Source: UBA4416 sp031539425
GTDB taxonomy: Bacteria > Bacteroidota > Bacteroidia > B-17B0 > Aurantibacillaceae
Length of the DNA: 64,000 bases
Assembly: GCA_031539425.1 (NCBI GenBank)
Contig: JAVKLI010000051.1
Span: forward strand, 1 to 64,000
Direction of reading: 5' to 3'
Below are positions 47,734 to 56,751 of the stretch, piece after piece (the stretch's first letter is position 1; each line of letters opens with the position of its first letter). The notes under the pieces are model-generated. The model was not told the origin of the DNA, searched no databases, and was given only the letters and a program-made list of their open reading frames with translations. The translations under genes were made by a program, and so were the position numbers.

Positions 47734-49041
47734 TTAACTTTTCCTTCTAAAATAAAAAGTGACTGGAACACCATTAAAATCAAAGGCCTCTCTAAATTTG
47801 TTTTCTAAAAAGCGTTTATAGGAGTCTTGTAAATATTGAGGCGAGTTACAAAAAAACACAAAGGCGCAAGTATTTTGAATTTGTGTTACGTATTTTATTT
47901 TTACTAGTTTCCCTTTGCTAGCTGGGGGAGGGTAATTTTCTATTAACGGCAAAAAGAAATCGTTTAATGCTCTTGTTTTGATATGCTGTGTTTTTGATTG
48001 ATGTACATGCATTGCAACATCTATAACTTTCATTAATCTTTGTTTCTCTGTAACTGATGTAAAAACTATAGGAATATCTTTAAAAGGCGCAATTGAGGCG
48101 CGAATTTTTTCTTCAAATAGTTTGGTTGAATGGGTGTCTTTTTCTATTAAATCCCATTTATTTACTACAATTACAATGCCTTTATGGTTCGTTACTATTA
48201 AGTGTATAATATTTATATCTTGAGATTCTACCCCTAATGTAGCGTCTATCATCAACACACAAATATCTGATGTTTCAATGGCTCTAATGGTTCTCATTAC
48301 ACTATAAAACTCTAAATCTTCGTGAACCTTAGATTTTTTTCGCATTCCGGCGGTATCTATTAAAAAAAAGTCGTGACCGAATTTTGTAAATCGTGTATGT
48401 ACAGTGTCTCTTGTGGTTCCGGCTATATCCGTTACAATGCTTCTATTTTCACCTAATAGTGTATTTACTAATGATGATTTTCCTACATTTGGTCGGCCTA
48501 CAATAGCTATTTTAGGGAGTTTATCAAATACCTCATCTGGCACCATTGGCTTAAAAGAGCTTACAACTGCGTCTAATAATTCTCCTGTACCTGTACCGCT
48601 ATTTGACGAAATACAAAATGGATCTCCAAGTCCTAGAGCATAAAATTCTGAGGCATAGCTATGTCGTTCGCTATTATCAACTTTATTAACTACTAAAAAA
48701 ACAGGTTTTTTACTTTTTCTAACAATGTTTGCTACGTTTTGGTCAAATTGGGTAACTCCTTCACTAACGTCAGTAACAAAAAACACACAATTACTTTCTT
48801 CTATAGCAATTTGTACTTGATTACAAATTTCTTGTTCAAAAACATCATCACTTCCTCTTATATATCCTCCAGTATCTATAACACTAAAATCAACACCATT
48901 CCAGTGCGATTTACCGTAATTTCTGTCACGTGTAACACCAGCTATTTCATCAACTATAGCTTCTCTTGTTTCTGTAAGTCTATTAAAAAGAGTAGATTTT
49001 CCAACATTTGGACGTCCTACAATGGCTACTATATTTGGCAT
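47734..49041 (-). CDS. der: Ribosome-assembly GTPase Der (EngA)
   Basis: Essential double-GTPase acting in 50S subunit assembly. At 435 residues it has two complete G domains, each with GRPNVGKST/S (about 8-16 and 181-189), switch motifs (DTGGYIRGS and DTAGMRKKSK) and NKVD/NKWD base-recognition motifs, then a C-terminal KH-like domain ending VTFYFRRKS. Its stop faces that of manC across 22 bases with a small ATTTATAAAT palindrome but no strong hairpin. Confidence 0.96.
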   Translation of the reverse strand: MPNIVAIVGRPNVGKSTLFNRLTETREAIVDEIAGVTRDRNYGKSHWNGVDFSVIDTGGYIRGSDDVFEQEICNQVQIAIEESNCVFFVTDVSEGVTQFDQNVANIVRKSKKPVFLVVNKVDNSERHSYASEFYALGLGDPFCISSNSGTGTGELLDAVVSSFKPMVPDEVFDKLPKIAIVGRPNVGKSSLVNTLLGENRSIVTDIAGTTRDTVHTRFTKFGHDFFLIDTAGMRKKSKVHEDLEFYSVMRTIRAIETSDICVLMIDATLGVESQDINIIHLIVTNHKGIVIVVNKWDLIEKDTHSTKLFEEKIRASIAPFKDIPIVFTSVTEKQRLMKVIDVAMHVHQSKTQHIKTRALNDFFLPLIENYPPPASKGKLVKIKYVTQIQNTCAFVFFCNSPQYLQDSYKRFLENKFREAFDFNGVPVTFYFRRKS

Positions 49042-49122
49042 AAGCCCATAAAGGTATTAAAATATTAATGTATTTTAAATAATAAAAATAAAAACAATAG
49101 TAAGCTTTATATTTTCATGTAA

Positions 49123-49305
49123 TTATTTTTTGAGCAAAGCAACAAAACTATGAAGATCTTCTTCAGTTTTATCAAAGGAACACATCCATCTTACTTCTGA
49201 AGTTTGTTCATTCCAAACATAAAAAAAGTATTCAATTTGTAAAATTGAGATGGATTATTTTGGAACAATGGCAAAAATAGGGTTTGATTTTACATTGTGT
49301 GTCAT
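49123..49305 (-). pseudogene. Decayed 3' end of a threonine-aldolase-like gene
   Basis: The minus-strand frame reads MTHNVKSNPIFAIVPK, a TAA at 49255-49257, then ILQIEYFFYVWNEQTSEVRW, MCSFDKTEEDLHSFVALL and a stop at 49123. This matches the C-terminal pattern of PLP-dependent low-specificity L-threonine aldolases (NAVFAxLP, FYVWxE, EVRWMxSFDTTEED, F). Only about 60 codons remain, directly behind the stop of the flavoprotein gene at 49314; the rest of the gene is absent. The in-frame stop and loss of the catalytic part show it is dead. Confidence 0.7.
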
Positions 49306-49313
49306 TTTAAAGC

Positions 49314-50900
49314 TTACCCTCCCCTTTCAATTGCATCCACACAATTAATTCCGTCCATTGCAGCACTCATAATACCGCCAGCGTAACCTGCACCTTCGGC
49401 GCATGGGTACAAATTTTTAATTTGTATGTGTTGTAATGTTTCTTTGTCTCTCGGAATTTTTACAGGCGTAGAGGTTCGAGATTCTACACCTACCACAATA
49501 GCATCGTTAGAAATAAAGCCTTTCATTTTTTGGTCAAATGCTGTGAATGCTTGCTGAAGGTTTTGTGTAATTTTTTTTCCTAATACGTTATTAAGATTTA
49601 CAGATGTAGTGCCAGTATTGTAAGATGATTCTATTAATTTTGGAGATATTTTATTTTGCATAAAATCACTTAAATTTTGTGCTGGTGCTTTTAAATTTTT
49701 TCCGCCTGCAATCCATGCTTTGTGTTCAAATTCTTTTTGCAATTCTAACCCTGACAAAGGGCCAAAGTTGTCAAATTGCTTATAATCATTAGTGTTTAAG
49801 CCTACTACTATACCACTATTAGCATACACGTTATTTCTTTTTGACGGACTCCAGCCGTTAGTTACCACTTCTTTTGGTCCCGTAGCACATGGAGCTATAA
49901 TGCCGCCCGGGCACATGCAAAAAGAATACACTGGATAATCTTTTGATTGATGCGTAAGGTTATAGGCTGATGGTGGTAATAATTGGCGTTTGTTTAATAA
50001 TTCATTTGTAGATGAACATTTATATTGAATAGAATCAATAAAGATTTGCGGATGTTCAACACGTACGCCCAAAGCAAAGGGTTTGGCTTCAAGCAAAATG
50101 TGATGTTTATTTAACAAATAATATATATCTCGTGCCGAATGTCCGGTGGCTAATAAAATATTTTGACAGTGAATTTCGTTAATTATATTTGTTAATGTAT
50201 TTTGAATTTGAATAGATGAAATAGTCTGCTGTTTAATATTAATATCAATAAGTTGAGAATTAAAATGCACCTCACCGCCATATTCTAAAATGGTATTTTT
50301 TATATTGGTAATTATTTGCGGTAGTTTGTTTGTACCAATGTGTGGGTGTGCATCTATTGCTATATCTGGGTGTGCACCATGGTAAATAAATGTTTCTAAA
50401 ATGTTATTAATGTCGCCACGTTTATTAGAGCGTGTATATAGTTTCCCATCGCTATAGGTACCTGCACCGCCTTCGCCAAAGCAGTAGTTGCTGTGTTCGT
50501 TTATGATATGTTGTTTAAAAATTGCAGCCAAATCTCGCCTTCTCTCTTGTACTGGTTTGCCACGCTCAAATACTATAGGTTTTAAGCCTAACTCCAAACA
50601 ACGTAAGGCGGCAAACAAACCAGCTGGGCCAGCACCAATAATTACAACCTCTTTTTTAGCCTGAGTTACATTAAAATAGTGTTTTACTATTTTATTATTT
50701 TGAATGGGTTCATTTATATAAACTTCAATTTTTAAATTTATTTTAATGTGTTTAGATCGTGCATCAATACTACGTTTTAAAATTTGGTATTGTGTGTCGT
50801 CATTTAATTTTAAATTACAAAAAGTATGTATTTCTTTTTTTAACAATACAGGATTGTAAGCAACAGAATATGGAACTTCTAAATTAATTAATTGCCTCAT
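49314..50900 (-). CDS. FAD-dependent oxidoreductase, COG2509-like
   Basis: A 528-residue predicted flavoprotein dehydrogenase. Residues 1-80 form a small leading domain (PYSVAYNPVLLKKEIHTFCN). The FAD-binding Rossmann motif VVIIGAGPAGLFAALRCLEL lies at about 85-104 with the acidic end at VFERGKPVQERRRD. GEGGAGTYSDGKLYTRSNKR, DAHPHIGTNKLPQII, ILLATGHSARDIYYLL, CMCPGGIIAPC and PCAEGAGYAGGIMSAAMDGI follow, as in the uncharacterised COG2509 family. The substrate is unknown. It is 15 bases after porT. The threonine-aldolase relic lies directly behind its stop. Confidence 0.85.
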   Translation of the reverse strand: MRQLINLEVPYSVAYNPVLLKKEIHTFCNLKLNDDTQYQILKRSIDARSKHIKINLKIEVYINEPIQNNKIVKHYFNVTQAKKEVVIIGAGPAGLFAALRCLELGLKPIVFERGKPVQERRRDLAAIFKQHIINEHSNYCFGEGGAGTYSDGKLYTRSNKRGDINNILETFIYHGAHPDIAIDAHPHIGTNKLPQIITNIKNTILEYGGEVHFNSQLIDINIKQQTISSIQIQNTLTNIINEIHCQNILLATGHSARDIYYLLNKHHILLEAKPFALGVRVEHPQIFIDSIQYKCSSTNELLNKRQLLPPSAYNLTHQSKDYPVYSFCMCPGGIIAPCATGPKEVVTNGWSPSKRNNVYANSGIVVGLNTNDYKQFDNFGPLSGLELQKEFEHKAWIAGGKNLKAPAQNLSDFMQNKISPKLIESSYNTGTTSVNLNNVLGKKITQNLQQAFTAFDQKMKGFISNDAIVVGVESRTSTPVKIPRDKETLQHIQIKNLYPCAEGAGYAGGIMSAAMDGINCVDAIERGG

Positions 50901-50915
50901 GTTGTATTAATTTTG

Positions 50916-51713
50916 TTAACCTTCAAATGTTAAGGTAAATAGCCACATTTGAGAGTAAATGCTATTGATACTATTTGTAAACACGTTGTTTTGTTTTTGT
51001 AAAATGTTATTTAAACCATTCATTAATTTTATTTCCATTCCAAATTTAAAGTATTGAAAATAAAAATCGGCACCGGCGCCACCATCATAAAAAAAATCTA
51101 AGCCATTTACTTTAACATCATCTATAATTTGATTAGGATATGTTTTTCTTTGAGATTTTGGATTGGCGTTTAGATCAACACTCATACCGCCTCCTAAAAC
51201 AAAATAGGCACTAAAGTTTTGTGACCGTTTAGATTGTATTTTAACATCAATAGGAAAAATAAATAAGGCCGATTCTATTCTTTTTAAAAAGGTAATGGTG
51301 CTATCTAATTTTTTGTTTGCAAAATTAAATTCAATTTCACGATTTGCAAAGTTATAGTTAGGGGTAAAGCGCAATCGCACATATTGATGTATTTTTAAAT
51401 CTAAACACAAGCCCATAGAGATGCCAGGTAAGTTATTGGCATAAATAGATTTTACTGCGTATTTGGTAGTTCCAATTAAGGTGTCTGGAATATTTGATGT
51501 ATTATTATTTTGAATATTAAAATTGGCTTGTATGTAGCCTAACGAAAATCCGTAATGAATTTTGTTAGTATAAAAACTAAATAAATTAACATTATATACC
51601 TTTTCATCTTGAGCCCAACAGTTATGGTTGCACAAAGTGAGGCTCAGTAAACATAATAGATAAAGCTTGAAAAATGAAATGGTTTGTTTAGGTTTCATGC
51701 GGTTCGTTTTCAC
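50916..51713 (-). CDS. porT: PorT-like outer-membrane protein of the type IX secretion/gliding system
   Basis: A 265-residue barrel with signal peptide (hydrophobic core then CWAQ). An in-frame ATG at 51698 (residue 6) is an equally good start and lessens the overlap with lspA from 26 to 11 bases. The body follows the PorT pattern: IHYGFSLGYIQANFNI, LPGISMGLCLDLKIHQYVRL, RFTPNYNFANREIEFNF, ALFIFPIDVKIQSKRSQNF, YFVLGGGMSVDLN, YDGGAGADFYFQYFKFGMEI. PorT is needed for T9SS in Porphyromonas and its homologue SprT for gliding in Flavobacterium. The three T9SS cargo genes in this window agree with a working system. Confidence 0.8.
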   Translation of the reverse strand: MKTNRMKPKQTISFFKLYLLCLLSLTLCNHNCWAQDEKVYNVNLFSFYTNKIHYGFSLGYIQANFNIQNNNTSNIPDTLIGTTKYAVKSIYANNLPGISMGLCLDLKIHQYVRLRFTPNYNFANREIEFNFANKKLDSTITFLKRIESALFIFPIDVKIQSKRSQNFSAYFVLGGGMSVDLNANPKSQRKTYPNQIIDDVKVNGLDFFYDGGAGADFYFQYFKFGMEIKLMNGLNNILQKQNNVFTNSINSIYSQMWLFTLTFEG

Positions 51714-52323
51714 TTTTTTGTTTAAATATTCTTTTATTAAAAGCTAAAATAATTCCTATTCCAAATGATATAGCCATATCTGCTATATTAAATATAGCAT
51801 TAAAAAATTCAAATGATTGCCCGCCAATAATAGGAACCCAATCAGGAAATATACCTTGATAGATAGGAAAATAAAAAAAATCTACCACCTTACCATGTAA
51901 AAATGAAGCGTATCCATTGCCTTGTAATGTAAAGCTAGCGGCTTGAAACGCTGTTGTTTCTGTAAAAATTAATCCATACAAAATAGAATCTATAATATTA
52001 CCCAAAGCACCAGCTAAAATAAGAGATACACAAATAATGTATAAAGTAGATTCTTGTTGTTTAACAATTTTTATAATATAGTAAAAGCCAAAAAAAACTG
52101 CTATGATGCGAATGCTACTTAATAGTAATTTACCGATATCACCTCCAAATTCCATGCCAAATGCCATTCCTGGGTTTTCTATAAACGTAATTTTAAACCA
52201 GTTATCAAGTACCGTTACTACATCACCATACGGAAAATGAGATTTGATATAAAGCTTAGTTATTTGATCACACAATAACACAAGTGTTAGGGTGATAATG
52301 GGGATTTTATATTTTGAAAACAT
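51688..52323 (-). CDS. lspA: Lipoprotein signal peptidase
   Basis: Aspartic peptidase of the inner membrane that cleaves prolipoproteins before the lipidated Cys. The 211 residues are longer than the E. coli enzyme (164) but usual for Bacteroidota. It has four membrane segments, the conserved NPGMAFGM region, catalytic Asp in GALGNIIDSI and catalytic Asp in FNIADMAISFGIGIIL, with a loop VVDFFYFPI between. It starts 20 bases after dnaE and overlaps porT. Lipoproteins such as the FKBP at 186 would be its substrates. Confidence 0.95.
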   Translation of the reverse strand: MFSKYKIPIITLTLVLLCDQITKLYIKSHFPYGDVVTVLDNWFKITFIENPGMAFGMEFGGDIGKLLLSSIRIIAVFFGFYYIIKIVKQQESTLYIICVSLILAGALGNIIDSILYGLIFTETTAFQAASFTLQGNGYASFLHGKVVDFFYFPIYQGIFPDWVPIIGGQSFEFFNAIFNIADMAISFGIGIILAFNKRIFKQKSENEPHET

Positions 52324-52343
52324 AAGTGCAATAATATTAATAA

Positions 52344-55300
52344 TTAACTTAACTCTAAAGTTAAACCGTTTATGGTTTCTAATTGTTCTATCATTTCTAA
52401 ATTTACATTAATATTGTTTTTATTGTACTGCATTTTTAAGTCAAAGTTTTCTTGTTCGTCTTGTATTAAAATTTCCACATTACATTTTCCTTTTGATTTT
52501 GAAAATAAATTGTTCAATGTGTTTATCATCGCATCATCTATAGAATCAATGTTAATATTTAATTTTAAATTAGAAAATAGGTTTGTTTTGGCGTCTTCTA
52601 ACAATTGCATTTGTAATACCTTTAATTCTAAATTATCTGGTTGGTTGTAACGTTGCTGTACTCTTCCTTTTACGCTAATAAAAATATTTGGTATCATAAA
52701 TTTATTAAACTCAATATAATCTTTTCCAAATAGCATTAATTCAAATGTGCTATGGTAATCTTCTAAGGTTATTTTTCCGTAAGTGTGTCCATTTTTGCTG
52801 GTGCGGGTTTCTTGTTTAGTAACAATGCCAGCAAATAACATATCTTTGTTTTTATATTTTTCAAAGTTTTGGGATAATTCTAAACAATTAATGTTGCATT
52901 TATATTCTAAAAATAATTTATATTGATCTAAAGGGTGCCCAGATATAAATACGCCTACTACTTCTTTTTCTTTGGCTAAAATTTCTAATTTATTCCAAGG
53001 TTCAATGCTATTATCAATAGTAGGTTTTACATCTACAATTAATTCGCTCGAATCAAATAAATTATTTTGATTTTTATTTTGTTCGGATGAATTGGCATTA
53101 CAGTATTTAATGAGTTTATCTGTTAGTGTTTGGTTGTTTTTATCTGGCACAAAAAAATGCGCTCTATGTAATCCATCACCAAACGAATCGAACGAACCTG
53201 CAAGTGCCAATCCTTCTATAGATTTTTTATTAAATGATTTTGAGTCTAATCGTTTAGCAACATCAAATATGGAGGTAAAGGACCCGTTTAAATTTCGTTC
53301 TTCGATAATATTGGCAATGGTATTTTCGCCTACGCCTTTAATAGATGCCATACCAAAGCGGATTTCTCGTTTGTTTTTTATGGGTGTAAATTTGGCATTT
53401 CCTTCGTTTATATCTGGGCCCAATATTTTTATTTTTAATCGATTGCATTCATCCATAAAAAAAGTGATAGCGTCTATGTTGCTACTATGTTGAAGTACCA
53501 CCGACATATACTCTACCGGGTAATGCGCTTTTAAATAAGCGGTTTGAAACCCTATGTATGCGTAGCAGGTAGAGTGAGATTTATTAAACGCGTAGTCTGC
53601 AAAGGCTTCCCAATCTTTCCACACTTTTTCTACGGTGTCTGCTGGATGATTATTTTTAACACAGTTTTCTACAAATTTGCTTTTCATTTTATCAAGCGTG
53701 GCTTTGTCTTTTTTTCCCATGGCTTTACGCAGCGTATCTGCATCGCCCTTAGAAAAATTAGCCAATTTTTGTGATAGCAACATGACTTGTTCTTGATACA
53801 CGGTAATACCATAAGTTTCGCCAAGGTACTCTTCTATCCCTTCTAAGTCAAAGTTAATGGCTTCTTTGCCATGTTTTCGTTTAATGTAGTTTGGTATGTA
53901 TGCCAACGGACCGGGCCTGTACAAGGCGTTAAGGGCTATTAAATCATTAAAACTATCTGGCTTCATTTCACGTAGTGCTTTTTGCATACCGGCACTTTCG
54001 TACTGAAATATGCCGCTGGTATCTGCTCGCTGAAAGAGTTCTAATGTTTTTAAATCATCTAACGGAATTTGATCTATATCCATTTCAATATTATAATTGA
54101 GTTTAATGGCTTTTAAAGTATCACGAATAATGGTTAATGTTTTGAGCCCTAAAAAATCCATTTTTAAAAGCCCTGCTTGTTCTGCCACAGAGTTGTCGTA
54201 TTGGGTTACCAACATGTTACTATCTTTGCTTGCCGTGGTTACGGGTACTACATTAATAATATCTTCAGGGGTAATTACAATGCCGCAAGCGTGGGTGCCT
54301 ATATTACGCACGCAACCTTCAAGTTCAGCAGCTTGTTTTAGCACTTTAGCTTGTAAATTAGGTGTATCTAATAATTTTCTAAATTGATGTGATTGTTCAA
54401 TAACATCGGCTTTATCTTTAATTTTATCTAAATATTTTTTATCAATTCCATTTGTGTTAAGCAAGGCTTTTAGTGATGCTTCCATGCTGTTTGGAAACGA
54501 TTTGGATAATTTGTTAGAATCTTCAATAGGTAAATCTAACACCCTTGCTGTATCTTTAATAGCCGATTTGCCGCCCATAGTACCGTAAGTAATAATTTGC
54601 GCTACTTGGTTGGCTCCATATTTATTAATAACATATTGAATTACTTTTTCTCTGCCTTCATCGTCAAAGTCAATATCAATATCGGGCATGCTTATCCTAT
54701 CTGGGTTTAAAAAACGTTCAAATAGTAAATTGTATTTTAAGGGGTCAATATTAGTAATACCCAAAGAGTACGCAATTACAGATCCTGCAGCTGATCCTCT
54801 TCCGGGGCCTACAAATACGCCCATTTCACGGCCTTTGGCTATAAAATCGGATACAATTAAAAAATAGCCTGGATAACCCATTCGCTCCACAGTGCTTAAT
54901 TCAAAGTTAATGCGAGTTTCAATATCTGAAGTAATATTTGTATAGCGTTTTTTAGCGCCTATCCATGTAAGGTGTGATAAATAAATAAATTGTTCGGCAA
55001 TGGTTTTAATCTCTGCGGTTTGTGCGTTATTCGCATCTATATTTATTTTTTTGTGGTCTAAAATGCGCTTATAAGAATTTGTAATTTCTAAATTATTTTG
55101 AGCGATAAATTGTGTTTCTATCTCAAACTTAGGCATCAGCACTTCTCTGCCTAATTGGTAATTTTCTACTTTATCTATTATTTCTTTTGTATTATTAATA
55201 GCTTCTGGTAAATCTGAAAATAGCGCAGCCATTTCGGTAGGTGATTTAAAGTAGTGTTCTTTTGATTTTAAGCCATATCTATAGCCTCTACCCTTACCTA

Positions 55301-56747
55301 TTGGTGTGCTTTTTTTTTCTCCATTTTTTACGCATAGTAAATTATCATGCGCATCGTAGCCATTTTTAAATAAGTAATAATTTACGTTAGCTGCGTAAAA
55401 TTTTACTTGGTATTTTTTTGCAAATTTTAATAATATTTCATTTACATGATTTTCTTCTTCAATAAGATGTCTGTTTAATTCGATATAAAAATCATCTTTA
55501 AATATATTTTTATACCATATAAAGGCTTGTTCTGCCTGCTCTTCGCCCACATTTAAAATAAGTTGCGGTATTTCACCAAGTATAGATCCTGTTGTGGCAA
55601 TTAGTCCTTCGGCGTGTTGTTGCAATAATTCTTTATCAATACGTGGTACATAATAATGCCCATGTATATAACCTGTAGAGCTTAGTTTAGATAGATTTTG
55701 AAACCCAATTTTGTTTTTAGCTATGAGCAATTGGCTATAGCCATTATCTTGAAATGATTTATCTAAATGATTTTTGCATACAAACAATTCGCAGCCTATT
55801 ATAGGTTTTATAGGTGTTTCTAAAGTTTTGTTTTTTTTGCTTACCGCTTGCCAAAATGTAAAAGCACCATATAAATTACCAATATCAGTAATAGCAACGG
55901 CGGGCATTTTATTTTCAAGTGCTTTTAAAATAAGCTCATCTATATCCGTTGTAGATTGTAATACAGAAAACTGGGTGTAGTTATGTAAGTGTGTAAACTT
56001 TATTGCATTAATGTTATCACTATTTTTTTCTTCAAGAAACTGAGAATTATTTAAGGTCTTATTTATTGCAAGTGGTTCTTCTGCTTTTTTCCATTGCTTG
56101 TTATCAAGTAACACTTGAGATAAATTGGGCGCTTGGTAATTTATACTTTGTGCTGACATATTTGAAACTGCAATGATGTTGCGTTTTATTGTTTCAAATA
56201 AAACACGAGCTGTAGCTTCTACGTCAAATGCAGCGTGGTGGGCATCCGAAAAATTTGAATTAAATAATTTGGTGTAAAGTTCCGTTAATGTAGGCCATTT
56301 GTATTTGCCACCTCGTCCGCCTGGTAGGGCACAATAATTAGTGGTTTCGTCATTTTTTGTGTCAATTATTTTTTTACTATTTAAATTTTCTGAAATGCTA
56401 CAACGCAGTAGTTCTGCTCCAATAATAGCAATATCAAATTCTATATTATGTCCGCATAAATACTGGCATTTTGAAACATCTTCTAAAAATGAAAGCAATA
56501 TTTTTTTTAAATCACCCCCTTCTTGTATAGCTCTCTCATTGCTTATGCCGTGTATTTTTTCGGCATTAAATGGTATGGTGTAGCCATTAGGTTTTACAAT
56601 AAAAGTTTGTTGGTTAATTAGTGAACCATTTATATCATGCAATTGCCAAGCAATTTGAACCATTCGAGGCCAATTATCAAAATCAGTAAGTGGCGCTTTA
56701 TAATTACGAGGAAGTCCGGTAGTTTCGGTGTCAAAAATGAGAAACAT
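52344..56747 (-). CDS. dnaE: DNA polymerase III alpha subunit with fused proofreading exonuclease
   Basis: A 1467-residue replicative polymerase. Residues 1-190 are a DEDDh 3'-5' exonuclease: FDTETTG at 4-10, GHNIEFD near 100 and HHAAFDVEATARV near 168. Then come the PHP domain from about 245 (FTHLHNYTQFSVL), the polymerase palm and fingers with FVGPGRGSAAGSVIAYSLG near 645 and the catalytic PDIDIDFDDEGR at about 688-699, NIGTHACGIVI, GIFQYESAGMQKAL, YAFNKSHSTCYA, a helix-hairpin-helix region (ASIKGVGENTIA) and a C-terminal OB fold near 1310-1390. The exonuclease fusion replaces a separate DnaQ in this layout. It starts 4 bases after the TonB-receptor gene. Confidence 0.96.
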   Translation of the reverse strand: MFLIFDTETTGLPRNYKAPLTDFDNWPRMVQIAWQLHDINGSLINQQTFIVKPNGYTIPFNAEKIHGISNERAIQEGGDLKKILLSFLEDVSKCQYLCGHNIEFDIAIIGAELLRCSISENLNSKKIIDTKNDETTNYCALPGGRGGKYKWPTLTELYTKLFNSNFSDAHHAAFDVEATARVLFETIKRNIIAVSNMSAQSINYQAPNLSQVLLDNKQWKKAEEPLAINKTLNNSQFLEEKNSDNINAIKFTHLHNYTQFSVLQSTTDIDELILKALENKMPAVAITDIGNLYGAFTFWQAVSKKNKTLETPIKPIIGCELFVCKNHLDKSFQDNGYSQLLIAKNKIGFQNLSKLSSTGYIHGHYYVPRIDKELLQQHAEGLIATTGSILGEIPQLILNVGEEQAEQAFIWYKNIFKDDFYIELNRHLIEEENHVNEILLKFAKKYQVKFYAANVNYYLFKNGYDAHDNLLCVKNGEKKSTPIGKGRGYRYGLKSKEHYFKSPTEMAALFSDLPEAINNTKEIIDKVENYQLGREVLMPKFEIETQFIAQNNLEITNSYKRILDHKKINIDANNAQTAEIKTIAEQFIYLSHLTWIGAKKRYTNITSDIETRINFELSTVERMGYPGYFLIVSDFIAKGREMGVFVGPGRGSAAGSVIAYSLGITNIDPLKYNLLFERFLNPDRISMPDIDIDFDDEGREKVIQYVINKYGANQVAQIITYGTMGGKSAIKDTARVLDLPIEDSNKLSKSFPNSMEASLKALLNTNGIDKKYLDKIKDKADVIEQSHQFRKLLDTPNLQAKVLKQAAELEGCVRNIGTHACGIVITPEDIINVVPVTTASKDSNMLVTQYDNSVAEQAGLLKMDFLGLKTLTIIRDTLKAIKLNYNIEMDIDQIPLDDLKTLELFQRADTSGIFQYESAGMQKALREMKPDSFNDLIALNALYRPGPLAYIPNYIKRKHGKEAINFDLEGIEEYLGETYGITVYQEQVMLLSQKLANFSKGDADTLRKAMGKKDKATLDKMKSKFVENCVKNNHPADTVEKVWKDWEAFADYAFNKSHSTCYAYIGFQTAYLKAHYPVEYMSVVLQHSSNIDAITFFMDECNRLKIKILGPDINEGNAKFTPIKNKREIRFGMASIKGVGENTIANIIEERNLNGSFTSIFDVAKRLDSKSFNKKSIEGLALAGSFDSFGDGLHRAHFFVPDKNNQTLTDKLIKYCNANSSEQNKNQNNLFDSSELIVDVKPTIDNSIEPWNKLEILAKEKEVVGVFISGHPLDQYKLFLEYKCNINCLELSQNFEKYKNKDMLFAGIVTKQETRTSKNGHTYGKITLEDYHSTFELMLFGKDYIEFNKFMIPNIFISVKGRVQQRYNQPDNLELKVLQMQLLEDAKTNLFSNLKLNINIDSIDDAMINTLNNLFSKSKGKCNVEILIQDEQENFDLKMQYNKNNINVNLEMIEQLETINGLTLELS

Positions 56748-56751
56748 AAGC

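Noticed and set aside
52372..54387. Plus-strand open frames opposite dnaE
   Set aside because: They are shadows of the dnaE coding strand, with no promoter, motif or plausible start.
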